From positions 1 through 37,378 of the forward strand of contig JAILJR010000073.1 of NCBI GenBank assembly GCA_024694565.1: a DNA stretch of 37,378 nucleotides. Reading direction: 5' to 3'. Below, piece after piece: positions 16,044 through 24,756 of this stretch (positions within the stretch are counted from its first letter, which is position 1; each line of letters opens with the position of its first letter). The notes beneath the pieces were generated by a model. It searched no databases. It saw only the letters and a list, made by a program, of their open reading frames with translations, and was not told where the DNA came from. This DNA is from Butyrivibrio sp. Lineage in GTDB: Bacteria > Bacillota > Clostridia > Lachnospirales > Lachnospiraceae. A program made the position numbers and the translations under genes.

Positions 16044-18068
16044 ATGGCAAAAGACACATCAAAGCAATCTGCTACACAGAGTAAAGTCACTTTCAAAAAC
16101 AGCATTAAGACTAAGCTTATCGCTGTAATGCTGCTCATCACGATCGTTCCGCTGGCGGTTTCGATCATCGTAAGCTACAACACATCCACGAGCAAGGCAA
16201 TGTCCGATGCGATGGAGTCGCTGAACTGGCAGGCTTACTACATTGAATCAGAGTTTCAGGGCATAATCGATAAAAACGTTGCTGCAATGCAGGCAATAGC
16301 CAGTGCTCCATCGACAGCAGTCTATATTCAGAACAATACCGATCTGACAACTTCAACAAAGACTCTTGCTTATCTTAATATGATGGACAAGGCTCTTAAT
16401 GATGGTAATATTACCGTTATTACCGGGGCAGACGGAATGCAGCTCCTTCGTGCAAGCGGCAAGCTTGTCGATGTTCACGAGAGAGAATACTTCAAGCAGG
16501 CAATGGCAGGTAACGCCTACGTTTCCGACGTTATCACAAGTGCTTCCACAGGTCTTCGTCAGTGTACAATAGCAGTTCCTGTTTACGGTGACGGTGGAAA
16601 AAATGTAATCGGTATAATCCAGAGAAACTATGACCTCAACGAATTCCATAAATTCCTTGCAGCAGAAGCCGACGATGCTTTCATCGTTGACAGAACCGGT
16701 AAGGTCGCTGCACATTCACAGTATGAGATCACTCCCGATAACGAGGATGACAGAAGCGGCTCCACCTTCATGACAAGCGGGTTGCAAAGCGGAAACTATA
16801 CTGCTGATACAGGCAAGGGCTACAGCGCAGTTGTATGCTATGTTAAGTCCCCCAACACAGGCTGGACTATCTGCTGCGCATCAGACACAAAGAAAATATC
16901 CTCTTCCGCAAGATCTACAGCTATCATAGTTGTAGTTATAGGAATCGCCATGGCAATCGTTGCTGCCATTATCTCCTTCATCATGGCTAAGACATTTACA
17001 GAGCCTATTCAGGATGTCAGCACCGCTCTCGCTATGCTTGCAGACGGACGCTTCCACAAGATTGACAGCCACCAGGGAAGAAAAGACGAATTTGGCGAGA
17101 TGATCGGTCACACCAATTCAGTTATCACAAAGCTCCAGGAAATAGTTTCAAGTATAAAGGCTTCTGCCACAGACGTTGGTGCATCCTCAGAGGAGCTCTC
17201 TGATATGGCTAACCAGATTTCACAGACCGCAGAAGACGTATCAAACGCAGTTCAGGAAATAGCATCCGGTGCTACGCAGCAGGCCGATGAGATTCAGAGT
17301 GCATCCGAGAACGTAGGAAGAATCGGAGATGCTGTCGGCGATGTACAGAACTCCACAGGAAGTCTTTCAAATCTTGCAGACAAGATGAAGGAGGCTTCAG
17401 AGGTTTCAAGCAGATCCCTTGCTTCTCTCCAGGAGTCCTCATCTCAGATGACCGCCAAGATCGACGATATCTCACGCACTATTGCTGCTACTCAGGAAGC
17501 AGTTTCAAATATCAATGGCAAGGTCGAGGGCATTGCTTCTATCGCAACACAGACCAACCTTCTTTCACTTAATGCCTCCATCGAGGCTGCAAGAGCAGGC
17601 GAAGCAGGTAAAGGCTTTGCGGTTGTTGCTGAGGAAATCGGAAAGCTTGCTGATGATTCCAAGACAATGGCAGATGATATCAGAAGAGAAATGGATGTAC
17701 TTCTCGGCGAATCAAAGGCTGCTGTTCAGGCCGCTGAAGATGTTCGTCAGGGCAATATCGACCAGCAGATGGCACTTGGCGAAACTCTCGATGCCGTAAA
17801 CGGAATGCTCGGTGACATCGGCAGCACAGTTGGCGGCGTTCAGCTCATCTCCCAGGGTGCAGACACCTGCGAATCCTCCAAGAACGCAGTTGTTGATACC
17901 ATGAGCGCACTCTCTGCTATTTCAGAAGAAAATGCTGCTTCCTCTGAGGAGACAGGTGCTTCCATGCAGGAGCTCTCCGCAACAGTTACAACTCTTGCAG
18001 GCTCCGCTCACAGCCTCAAAGAGATCGCAGAAAGACTTAATACAGAAATGGAATTCTTTAAGTCCTGA
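16044..18068 (+). CDS. Methyl-accepting chemotaxis protein with extracellular dCache-type sensor
   Basis: 674 residues. Membrane segments are at about 24-45 and 290-315. Between them lies a double-Cache-like sensor: long helix, [15 protein letters not shown], then [26 protein letters not shown] in the ligand-pocket region, and a second subdomain starting [21 protein letters not shown] domain follows (about 315-370), then the signalling coiled coil. Its hairpin tip [43 protein letters not shown] is what binds CheA/CheW. Several Glu/Gln-rich heptads before and after are candidate methylation sites. There are no che genes nearby, so it joins a distant pathway. GGAGG lies 7 nt before the ATG. Confidence 0.96.
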   Translation: MAKDTSKQSATQSKVTFKNSIKTKLIAVMLLITIVPLAVSIIVSYNTSTSKAMSDAMESLNWQAYYIESEFQGIIDKNVAAMQAIASAPSTAVYIQNNTDLTTSTKTLAYLNMMDKALNDGNITVITGADGMQLLRASGKLVDVHEREYFKQAMAGNAYVSDVITSASTGLRQCTIAVPVYGDGGKNVIGIIQRNYDLNEFHKFLAAEADDAFIVDRTGKVAAHSQYEITPDNEDDRSGSTFMTSGLQSGNYTADTGKGYSAVVCYVKSPNTGWTICCASDTKKISSSARSTAIIVVVIGIAMAIVAAIISFIMAKTFTEPIQDVSTALAMLADGRFHKIDSHQGRKDEFGEMIGHTNSVITKLQEIVSSIKASATDVGASSEELSDMANQISQTAEDVSNAVQEIASGATQQADEIQSASENVGRIGDAVGDVQNSTGSLSNLADKMKEASEVSSRSLASLQESSSQMTAKIDDISRTIAATQEAVSNINGKVEGIASIATQTNLLSLNASIEAARAGEAGKGFAVVAEEIGKLADDSKTMADDIRREMDVLLGESKAAVQAAEDVRQGNIDQQMALGETLDAVNGMLGDIGSTVGGVQLISQGADTCESSKNAVVDTMSALSAISEENAASSEETGASMQELSATVTTLAGSAHSLKEIAERLNTEMEFFKS

Positions 18069-18119
18069 CCTTCATATATCGCCGGCATTTTAAAACAAAA
18101 CACTTTATTAAAAAACAAG

Positions 18120-18153
18120 ACCGCAGGAGACCGATAATAGTCTCCTGCGGTTT
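18120..18153 (+). terminator. Intrinsic terminator of the chemoreceptor gene
   Basis: Perfect 12-bp stem ACCGCAGGAGAC / GTCTCCTGCGGT with an 8-nt loop, then TTTCTG. It lies 52 nt after the stop codon. Confidence 0.8.
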
Positions 18154-18198
18154 CTGATTATTAGGCTCGTAAGTCTTTTACAATATGTTGATACTCTT

Positions 18199-18394
18199 AC
18201 AATTCAATTGCCGGCCGGGGGCAGGACAGGCCGGAGCGAATATATGGCTGAGCCGGAGAGCATTGAAAAACGTCGGTACTTTGCGCACGTATTTTGGGCG
18301 CTTAGTACCGCTACGTTTTTCACTGAGCGAGAGCGTCCTCCGGGCAGCCATATATCGCGACGGACTGTCCTGCCACGGCCGGCAATTGAATTGT
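18199..18394 (+). repeat. Long nested inverted-repeat element C
   Basis: The outer arms 18199-18217 and 18376-18394 are perfect over 19 nt (ACAATTCAATTGCCGGCCG). A second pair of arms lies inside (GGCAGGACAG..., GCGAATATATGGCTG against CAGCCATATATCGCG). Then comes the core hairpin 18265-18321: GAAAAACGT-CGGTACT pairs with AGTACCGCTACGTTTTTC. GGCTGAG is at 18246-18252 and GAGCGAGAGCGT at 18325-18336. Directly after the right arm, CCGGCTGGCAGCTGAATTAT (from 18395) looks like a stray right arm of the short A/D type. It fills the gap between the convergent chemoreceptor and lipid-kinase genes. Confidence 0.88.
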
Positions 18395-18422
18395 CCGGCT
18401 GGCAGCTGAATTATAACCAATG

Positions 18423-19334
18423 CTACGAATTTTTTGTCATTATTGTAACTGCCTTGTTTAAGACCTCTATGTGTATTTCCTTGTATGACCCTCCAAACTC
18501 TCCATCGAGAGTCCACTCGATATCATTTTCGGCGTAGAAATTGGCGAAGCGGACCTGCTTAAAGGTTATGTAAGGATTCCCCTCTTCTTTTGTTGCAAGG
18601 GCAGTTATGATACCGTTAAAGTCCTGAAGGGACTTCGGAGCTTTTATCAGCATCAGCTCCATCCTTCCATCATCCGGCTTGATGTCGGTATCGCCAAACA
18701 GATTCATCCCACCAACCGAAGCTGAATTGCTCACGGCTCCGAATATGTAATCTCCCTCGTCTATTACCCCGTCAGCAACTACTCTTAAATGGCTGCTGAA
18801 GCTCATCTCCTGCGGCAGCTCGGCAATAGCACTTATTATATAAGCAGCATAGCCCAATACATTTTTCAGATCCTGGTCAGTAGCATAGCTTATCTTCGAG
18901 AATGCGCCAAAGGCAGCTACATAGTTGAAATGCCTGTCATTCATCTTGCCTATGTCGATGGTGTACGGACTCCCGTTAACCGCTATGTCAAGAGCCTCAC
19001 TTCTCGCGGAAGGAATTCCCAGTCCCTTGGCAAAATCGTTGGTGCTTCCTGTCGGTATATAGGAAAGAAGCGGCTTATTCTTCATTTCCATCATGGCGCT
19101 TACAACCCTGTTTAATGTGCCGTCTCCTCCGCTGCAAAGAACCAGATCTATTTTGCCGTCATATTCTGATAAGAGTTTTTCGGATGAAAACCTCGTTCCC
19201 GGAATGATCGGATAAACAACAGGCTCATACCCTTTCTCCGCTATCAGTGTCACTATATCAAAGCAGTCATTCCCGGCCTTGCCTGTGCCGGATGTCTTGT
19301 TGATAAGTATAAGAGCTCTTTTTTCCGAAATCAT
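18423..19334 (-). CDS. Diacylglycerol/lipid kinase family protein (DgkB/YegS-like)
   Basis: 303 residues. The N-terminal kinase fold has the nucleotide-binding loop SGGDGTLNRVV (68-78) and PTGSTNDFAKGLGIP (94-108), both diagnostic of the DAGK catalytic family. The C-terminal beta-sandwich domain carries FGDTDIKPDDGRMELMLI, as in DgkB/YegS. The family phosphorylates diacylglycerol or related lipids using ATP at the inner membrane face, recycling the diacylglycerol released in lipoteichoic-acid or phospholipid turnover. The precise lipid is not known. It lies 51 nt after folA. Its 3' end is followed by inverted-repeat element C rather than a recognisable terminator. Confidence 0.9.
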   Translation of the reverse strand: MISEKRALILINKTSGTGKAGNDCFDIVTLIAEKGYEPVVYPIIPGTRFSSEKLLSEYDGKIDLVLCSGGDGTLNRVVSAMMEMKNKPLLSYIPTGSTNDFAKGLGIPSARSEALDIAVNGSPYTIDIGKMNDRHFNYVAAFGAFSKISYATDQDLKNVLGYAAYIISAIAELPQEMSFSSHLRVVADGVIDEGDYIFGAVSNSASVGGMNLFGDTDIKPDDGRMELMLIKAPKSLQDFNGIITALATKEEGNPYITFKQVRFANFYAENDIEWTLDGEFGGSYKEIHIEVLNKAVTIMTKNS

Positions 19335-19385
19335 TTTTCTGTCGTCCTTGTCAGTTATTTTGATTTATAATGCCCTGCCGACAAA

Positions 19386-19880
19386 TCAGCTCTTCTTCCT
19401 CTCATATCTGCGGTAGGTATAGGTGATATCAAAGTACACCTGCTCTTCGCTTTCATCTGTCAGCTCCCAGTCATCAAGCTTATCAAGATTGGGAAAATAG
19501 CTGTCCGCTTCATATTCTTTATCTATGAAGGTGACAATGCAGGTATCACAGTCATCAAGAAACTCCTTATACACGCTGGAGCCGCCGATAATAAATACGT
19601 CAGACGTATCCACGTCCTTCAGAAGCTTAAGCAGCTCATCGCGGCTATGGACCACCTCTGCGTTTTTTACCTCATAATCCTGTCTGGTGGAAAGCACAAT
19701 ATTTCTTCTCCGTGGGAGCACCACCTGCTGAGGGAAGGTCTCAAGTGTTTTCCTTCCATATACTATTGTCTTTCCCATTGTCAGATTCCTGAAATTCTTC
19801 TGATCAGCTGGAATACTGACAAGGAGCTGTCCCTTATTCCCTATAGCCCAGTTACTGTCTACAGCTACTATGGCCTGCAT
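19386..19880 (-). CDS. folA: Dihydrofolate reductase
   Basis: 164 residues. It starts MQAIVAVDSNWAIGNKGQLLVSIPADQKNFRNLTMGKTIVYGRKTLE, with the Trp-Ala-Ile-Gly-Asn loop and the Asp that contacts the substrate (position 27 region). IIGGSSVYKEFL is the NADPH-binding glycine motif. It reduces dihydrofolate to tetrahydrofolate, restoring the cofactor oxidised by ThyA, whose gene lies just upstream. The open frame runs on to 19964, but ATG 19880 has an ideal GGAGG 6 nt upstream, and the extra residues are translated repeat DNA. The leader holds repeated dyads. Confidence 0.96.
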   Translation of the reverse strand: MQAIVAVDSNWAIGNKGQLLVSIPADQKNFRNLTMGKTIVYGRKTLETFPQQVVLPRRRNIVLSTRQDYEVKNAEVVHSRDELLKLLKDVDTSDVFIIGGSSVYKEFLDDCDTCIVTFIDKEYEADSYFPNLDKLDDWELTDESEEQVYFDITYTYRRYERKKS

Positions 19881-19914
19881 ATTTCCCTCCTCTTCTGCCC
19901 CCGGAGTGCTCCTA

Positions 19915-20085
19915 TCTGCGATATGTGTAACATATTTTACACAGATTCCTTTCTCCGAACGCAAAGCCTTTAGACTATGTGGTAGTCTGCGTATATCTGT
20001 AACCTGCTTTACACAGATTCCTTTCTCCGATCCCCAGGAAATTATACCACGTGATTTGTCCGCGATTTATAACCTGCTTTACGGT
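19915..20085. repeat. Direct repeats with evenly spaced dyads upstream of folA
   Basis: Two copies of a ~45-bp unit (19915-19958 and 19986-20030) share TCTGCG, TGTAAC, TTTACACAGATTCCTTTCTC and CGA. A third, partial copy is near 20061-20082 (GCGATTTATAACCTGCTTTAC). Each contains a dyad: TGTGTAA-N6-TTACACA (19924-19943), TGTAA-N6-TTACA (19998-20013) and TTATAA-N6-TTAC (about 20068-20082). Centres are about 72 bp apart. It lies in the 223-nt gap between thyA and folA. Confidence 0.75.
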
Positions 20086-20103
20086 TACTGCTGATTCGCC
20101 GTA

Positions 20104-20955
20104 TCAGACAGCAATAGGAATGTCTTTTAACTGCTCTCCTGCCACTTCATAGCCCTCGAGGGAGACATCGTTCCTGGTGAAGTCATAGAAGTCCTTCACC
20201 TCCGGATTTAAGCAGAACTTCGGTGCGGGAAGAGGCTTTCTTTCTATCAGCTCCCTGATGAGCGGAACATGTCTGTCGTATATGTGCGCGTCTGCTATGA
20301 CATGAACCAGCTCACCCACATTCATGTCACACACCTGCGCGATCATGTGCACAAGAACCGCATACTGGACCACATTCCAGTTGTTGGCAGCCAGCACATC
20401 CTGAGACCTCTGGTTCAGCACCGCATTCAGGGTAAGTCTGTCCTCTCCCTTCTTCTGCGTGACATTGTAGGTGACGCTGTATGCACAGGGATACAGGTTC
20501 ATCTCGTGAAGATCGGAAAACACATAGGTATTGGTCATTATGCGCCTTGAGAAAGGGTTATTCTTGAGGTCATAAATGACCCTGTCCATCTGGTCGAACT
20601 CACCCTCTTTATAAATACTCTTCTGTGCGATCTGATACCCGTAAGCCTTTCCGATAGAGCCCGTCTCATCTGCCCACTCATCCCAGATATGGCTGTTGAG
20701 GTCATGAATATTGTTGCTCTTTTTCTGATAAATCCAGAGGATCTCATCCGTGGCGCTCTTGAGAGCCGTCTTCCTAAGAGTCATTATGGGAAATTCCCTG
20801 GAAAGGTCATATCTGTTTACAACCCCAAACTTCTTGATCGTATAAGCCGGAGTCCCGTCAGGCCAATGCGGCCTTACCTTTTCCCCTTCTGTAGAAGTCC
20901 CATTCTCCAGAATATCCTTGCACATATCTATAAAAATATCATCTGCCCTACTCAT
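20104..20955 (-). CDS. thyA: Thymidylate synthase
   Basis: 283 residues. It methylates dUMP to dTMP with methylene-tetrahydrofolate. Visible family features are the N-terminal R-x-D-x-(T/S) type loop, RRIMTNTYVFSDL (phosphate arginines), the active-site cysteine Cys157 in LYPCAYSV, LNQRSQDVLAANNWNVVQYA (dUMP-binding Arg/Ser and Asn) and DAHIYDRH near the C-terminus. The active-site sequence is PCAY, not the classical PCH, and the following Gln is also missing; similar variants exist in clostridial ThyA proteins, so it is probably functional. ATG 20955 was chosen over TTG 20958; GAGGTGG lies 5-11 nt upstream. It is between the beta-CASP gene and folA on the same strand. Confidence 0.95.
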   Translation of the reverse strand: MSRADDIFIDMCKDILENGTSTEGEKVRPHWPDGTPAYTIKKFGVVNRYDLSREFPIMTLRKTALKSATDEILWIYQKKSNNIHDLNSHIWDEWADETGSIGKAYGYQIAQKSIYKEGEFDQMDRVIYDLKNNPFSRRIMTNTYVFSDLHEMNLYPCAYSVTYNVTQKKGEDRLTLNAVLNQRSQDVLAANNWNVVQYAVLVHMIAQVCDMNVGELVHVIADAHIYDRHVPLIRELIERKPLPAPKFCLNPEVKDFYDFTRNDVSLEGYEVAGEQLKDIPIAV

Positions 20956-21002
20956 CAAACCACCTCAACATAAAATATTTGTAACTATTCAGAGCCAATC
21001 AG

Positions 21003-21037
21003 AATATTTAAAATACTGATATCTGATTTTAAATATT
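21003..21037. promoter_or_regulatory. AT-rich palindrome upstream of thyA
   Basis: AATATTTAAAAT (21003-21014) and ATTTTAAATATT (21026-21037) are perfect 12-bp arms around a centre that is itself nearly symmetric (GATATC). It lies 48-82 nt before the thyA ATG, in the gap after the beta-CASP gene. It may be an operator or a weak leader hairpin. Confidence 0.5.
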
Positions 21038-21054
21038 CCTATCCGGCAGACCGG

Positions 21055-22656
21055 CTACTTACTCCACTTATCGCAAAGCGAATTGATCTGGTCTGCAAAC
21101 TTTGCCTTATCCTTGTTGGAAATTCCTTCAGACTTCGCAATAAGTCCCACAAGTCTTGCGCCTGCTGCCTTGAGTCTGGCATAGACATCGGAAACAAGCG
21201 TTGACTCCTTCTTCCTGATGGGAATCGGAACACCTTCCTTAATAAAGTTCCCTGAAATAATGTCATACTCCGTCCCGCTATATGGCGCATATGCCTTGAA
21301 TCCATGCTCCTCTTTAAGACATTTGGTAAAGGACGTACAAACCGAATCCTCTCCATGTACGACAAAAACCATCTTTGGCTTTTCCCTGAAGGCCTCTATC
21401 CATTCGATAAGACCATCCTTGTCTGCATGTCCCGAGAGTCCCGTCAGCTTGGCTATCTCTGCCTTTACATCAATGGTCTCCCCGAAGAGCTTTACCTGTG
21501 TTGCTCCGTCAACAAGAGCACGTCCTGTAGTTCCCACGGACTGATAGCCCACAAAAAGAATGGTGCTCTCCGCTCTCCAGAGATTGTGCTTCAGGTGATG
21601 CCTGATCCTTCCTGCATCGCACATTCCTGCCGCGGATATGATAACCTTTGGCTCAGGGTCTTCATTGATAGCCCTCGATTCCTCCATTGTAATACTGAGA
21701 TTGAGTCCGGTAAAGGTTATCGGATTGATATTTTTCCTGATCAGTGCCATAGCGTCCTCGTCGTAGCAGTCGTACTGATTCTTCTGGAAGACCTCTGTCG
21801 CCTCAACAGCAAGGGGTGAATCGACAAAAACCGGGAAATCCGGAGCGCTGGTGACCAGTCCCTCTTTCTTTATTATCCTTATGAAATACAGTATCTCCTG
21901 AGTCCTGCCCACGGCAAAGGAGGGTATGACAACATTGCCGCCACGCTCAAAGGTCCTGTTCAGCACCTCCGCAAGCTCTTTTACATAATCGACCTTCTCC
22001 TTGGAATGAAGCCTGTCACCATAGGTGGACTCCATAATGGCGATATCCGCCTCGTCTGTGTACTGAGGATCCTTGATAAGAGGCTGGTCCTTGTTTCCTA
22101 TGTCTCCGGAAAAGACAAGCTTTTTGGTGACACTCTTTTCCGTAAGCCACACCTCAATACTGGAAGAGCCAAGAAGATGTCCTATATCGGTAAATCTGAT
22201 CTTTATGCCCTCACTGACATTCACCTCATCACCATAACGGCAGGGAACGATACATTTTATGGTATTCTCTGCATCCTGCATCGTATAGACAGGCTCGATC
22301 ATGGCAATTTCTTTATTTCTCTTGCCCTTCCTGCTTCGCCACTCTGCCTCCTGCATCTGAATGTGGGCACAGTCCCTTAGCATAATACTGCAAAGATCGG
22401 CCGTTGCCTCTGTTGCAAAAATCTTGCCCCTGAAGCCCTGAGCATATAAAAGCGGAAGATTCCCTGAGTGATCCACATGCGCATGAGTCAGGAATACATA
22501 ATCAATCTCAGGTGCCGAAACCGGAAGCGGAGCGTTTTCAAAGTAGTTCTTCCCCTGCTCCATTCCATAGTCCACCAGTATTCTTTTGCCGGCTGCCTCG
22601 ATATAATGGCAGCTTCCCGTAACCTCATGATCTGCACCAATAAAACAAAGCTTCAT
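21055..22656 (-). CDS. Metallo-beta-lactamase/beta-CASP family hydrolase (probable RNA-processing nuclease)
   Basis: 533 residues. The MBL metal-binding motif HAHVDH is at 58-63; a second metal-ligand region is FTDIGHLLGSSSIEV, and FSGDIGN follows. Beta-CASP motifs are ESTYGDRLH, VIPSFAVGRTQEIL and SAAGMCDAGRIRHHL, with a late FVVHGE histidine segment. This arrangement fits the YSH1/CPSF-like bacterial group, zinc-dependent RNA endo- or exonucleases, rather than RNase J. A C-terminal helical extension of about 70 residues follows the catalytic part. The start ATG 22656 has GAGGAGGG 7 nt upstream; the open frame reaches 22701 without another good site. It is the first gene of the thyA-folA-lipid kinase run. 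Confidence 0.9.
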   Translation of the reverse strand: MKLCFIGADHEVTGSCHYIEAAGKRILVDYGMEQGKNYFENAPLPVSAPEIDYVFLTHAHVDHSGNLPLLYAQGFRGKIFATEATADLCSIMLRDCAHIQMQEAEWRSRKGKRNKEIAMIEPVYTMQDAENTIKCIVPCRYGDEVNVSEGIKIRFTDIGHLLGSSSIEVWLTEKSVTKKLVFSGDIGNKDQPLIKDPQYTDEADIAIMESTYGDRLHSKEKVDYVKELAEVLNRTFERGGNVVIPSFAVGRTQEILYFIRIIKKEGLVTSAPDFPVFVDSPLAVEATEVFQKNQYDCYDEDAMALIRKNINPITFTGLNLSITMEESRAINEDPEPKVIISAAGMCDAGRIRHHLKHNLWRAESTILFVGYQSVGTTGRALVDGATQVKLFGETIDVKAEIAKLTGLSGHADKDGLIEWIEAFREKPKMVFVVHGEDSVCTSFTKCLKEEHGFKAYAPYSGTEYDIISGNFIKEGVPIPIRKKESTLVSDVYARLKAAGARLVGLIAKSEGISNKDKAKFADQINSLCDKWSK

Positions 22657-22707
22657 TGACAGGCCCTCCTCGTAAGTTGCTAAAGAATCGCATTCACACA
22701 TACATTT

Positions 22708-22716
22708 ATTATATCA
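22708..22716 (-). promoter_or_regulatory. Extended -10 promoter of the beta-CASP gene
   Basis: On the minus strand TGATATAAT: a perfect -10 hexamer (22708-22713) with the TGn extension, 52 nt before the start codon. No -35 match is apparent. Confidence 0.6.
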
Positions 22717-22727
22717 TGAAAAAGTCA

Positions 22728-22756
22728 TGGAAAAATAAGACCTTTTCTGATAAAAT
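22728..22756 (+). promoter_or_regulatory. Likely promoter of the DUF3048 gene
   Basis: -35 TGGAAA (22728-22733), 17-bp spacer, -10 TAAAAT (22751-22756), about 35 nt before the ATG. It lies back to back with the divergent beta-CASP promoter. Confidence 0.45.
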
Positions 22757-22791
22757 GTATTGGATATTTAACAAAAGGAGATTATGAAAAG

Positions 22792-23931
22792 ATGTTCAAT
22801 ACATTCGGAAAAAGAGCTGTTGCGCCGGTACTAAGCGCCATGATGCTCATAAGTCTGGCAGCCTGCGGCAACGACAGCAGCAGTAACAATTCAACAGTTG
22901 TCGGCTTATCCACTGATAAGCCCGGAACCGGCAATCCTGCCGCAGCACCCGAGACGAACAGCGGTGAGCCTTACGTACTTCCTGAAGGCTATTATTTCTC
23001 AGAGCTTACAGGTGAACCCATAAGCGAGGAGATCAAGGATCAGCGTCCGATAGCGGTCATGATCGACAATGAATCTCTCGCCCTTCCGCACTACGGAACC
23101 TCAGAGGCAGATGTTGTCTACGAGCTCATGAACAGTACCAAGAACGACAGGATCACAAGACTTATGTGCCTTGTCAAGGACTGGGACAGCATAGAGCAGC
23201 TCGGAAGCATAAGGAGCACAAGGCCCACCAACATTCTGCTTGCCGCAGAATGGAACGCGCTGCTGTGCCACGACGGAGGCCCATACTACAATGACCAGTA
23301 CTTCTCACAGCCCTGGTCAGCCCACTTTTCCGGTACATTTTCAAGGATCAACAACGGAAAGGCAAGTGAGTTCACAGAGTATATCCTCAGCGGAGACCTG
23401 GACAAGAATTTTTCGGACAACGCTTCGAACAGTGCCTACTCCAGAACCTACAACGAATTTGCCAACGAGGGTGAGCACTTCGACTTTGTAGATTACGGCA
23501 CCGAGATCTATCTTGATCAGAAGTATGACAGATCCTACCACGCAAGAAAGATCACACTGCCCTTCCCTCACAACCAGTCACAGCTTATCTACAACGAAGA
23601 GACAAGGCAGTACGAGTACTATGAGTACGGCGGACGCCACGAGGACGCAGAGGACGGCGCACCACTGAGCTTCAAGAATGTAATACTGCAGAACTGTGAT
23701 TTCTCACAGCTTGATGACGAGGGCTACCTTATCTACAACTGCATTGATTCAGGTAAATATGGCTGGTACATCACCAATGGTATTGCCAAGGATATCACAT
23801 GGATCAAGACAAGCGAGACAGGAGTCACCAAATACTACGACGAGAACGGCGATGAGCTTGAGATCAACACAGGAAAGACCTACATTTCACTTATTCCCTC
23901 CGACAGCTGGGATAAAGTAATCTTCGAATAA
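22792..23931 (+). CDS. DUF3048 (YerB-like) lipoprotein
   Basis: 379 residues. The signal peptide ends in the lipobox LAAC (Cys25), followed by a Ser/Asn/Gly-rich linker of about 45 residues. The DUF3048 domain begins at RPIAVMIDNESLALPHYGTSEADVVYELM and continues with ITRLMCLVKD, IRSTRPTNILLAAEWNALLCHDGG, the pattern of YerB-type proteins. The C-terminal DUF3048 part contains YEYYEYGGRHEDAEDGAPLSFKNVILQ and the final GKTYISLIPS. It is lipid-anchored outside the cell; no biochemical function is established. AAAGGAG precedes the start. The TraX-like gene begins 7 nt after its stop. Confidence 0.88.
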   Translation: MFNTFGKRAVAPVLSAMMLISLAACGNDSSSNNSTVVGLSTDKPGTGNPAAAPETNSGEPYVLPEGYYFSELTGEPISEEIKDQRPIAVMIDNESLALPHYGTSEADVVYELMNSTKNDRITRLMCLVKDWDSIEQLGSIRSTRPTNILLAAEWNALLCHDGGPYYNDQYFSQPWSAHFSGTFSRINNGKASEFTEYILSGDLDKNFSDNASNSAYSRTYNEFANEGEHFDFVDYGTEIYLDQKYDRSYHARKITLPFPHNQSQLIYNEETRQYEYYEYGGRHEDAEDGAPLSFKNVILQNCDFSQLDDEGYLIYNCIDSGKYGWYITNGIAKDITWIKTSETGVTKYYDENGDELEINTGKTYISLIPSDSWDKVIFE

Positions 23932-23938
23932 TACAGCC

Positions 23939-24748
23939 ATGTCAATGCTTCCTGAAAACCTTAAAAAACTAAACGGCAACTGTCTTAAGCTGATAGCATG
24001 CCTGACCATGCTCATAGACCACGCGACAGCAGGTATCATGATACCTGCTGCCAGGAACGGACTTCTGCCGGATGATATTCCATATACCACCCTGAACCTC
24101 TACTACCGGATTCTGAGGGGCATAGGCAGGGTGGCATTTCCCATCTTCTGTTTTCTACTGGTAGAGGGATTTATTCATACAAAAAACAGGCTAAGATACG
24201 CTCTTGGCCTGTTAATTTTTGGATTCATATCAGAACCCTTCTATGATGTCACATTCTTTGCAGAGAAGGAAGAATTCAACCTGAACATCTTTGAAGTGCT
24301 AAGCGCCAACAGGGGCATCCTCTTCGACCACTGCAATGTTTACTTCACTCTTTTCATCGGCCTTATAGTCATCTGGGCAATTGAAAAGAGCTTCTATCTG
24401 TATAAAGAGCTTCAGCTCCCCATCTGGCTTTCATACGTCTTTAGCTGCTGCGCCATAGCAACCGGTATTGTCATCGCCGAGCTTTTGCACACCGACTACC
24501 ACGGCTTCGGAGTTGCCCTTATTGTGGTGCTGTATGTCCTTCGCTACATCGTCCCGCTAAACCTCTTTGCAGGATATATGTCCATCTGTACCCTCAGCAC
24601 GGAGTATCTTGCCTTCACCGGCTTCCTGCTGCTTCTTCTTTACAACGGCAAGAGAGGTCGCGCCCTGGGCAGGATGAAGTACGCCTTCTATATCTTCTAC
24701 CCGTTACATATTTATCTTATCTATCTGATACGCTGTCTTGTCTTTTAA
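23939..24748 (+). CDS. TraX-like integral membrane protein
   Basis: 269 residues with about seven membrane helices. Family landmarks are LKLIACLTMLIDHATAG near residue 17, RGIGRVAFPIFCFLLVEGFIHT near 60-80, GFISEPFYDV near 95 and the closing MKYAFYIFYPLHIYLIYLIRCL. TraX acetylates F pilin in plasmids; chromosomal homologues in Firmicutes are thought to be surface acyltransferases, but this is not proven. No clear ribosome site is present, so translation probably couples to the DUF3048 gene ending 7 nt before. It converges on trkH with only 8 nt between the stop codons and no terminator in the gap. Confidence 0.85.
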   Translation: MSMLPENLKKLNGNCLKLIACLTMLIDHATAGIMIPAARNGLLPDDIPYTTLNLYYRILRGIGRVAFPIFCFLLVEGFIHTKNRLRYALGLLIFGFISEPFYDVTFFAEKEEFNLNIFEVLSANRGILFDHCNVYFTLFIGLIVIWAIEKSFYLYKELQLPIWLSYVFSCCAIATGIVIAELLHTDYHGFGVALIVVLYVLRYIVPLNLFAGYMSICTLSTEYLAFTGFLLLLLYNGKRGRALGRMKYAFYIFYPLHIYLIYLIRCLVF

Positions 24749-24756
24749 ACAGTTCC

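Noticed and set aside
18208..18537. Open frames reading ATFFTERERPPG in elements C and E
   Set aside because: The same peptide appears only because both frames translate the shared repeat core; they lack ribosome sites and codon character, so they are not genes.
19881..19964. Longer folA start at 19964
   Set aside because: The extra 28 residues come from the direct-repeat unit, and the ATG at 19880 has an ideal ribosome site.
23939..24748. TraX-like gene as a sign of a conjugative plasmid
   Set aside because: No other transfer genes are present; chromosomal TraX-like proteins are common in clostridia and the neighbours are housekeeping genes.
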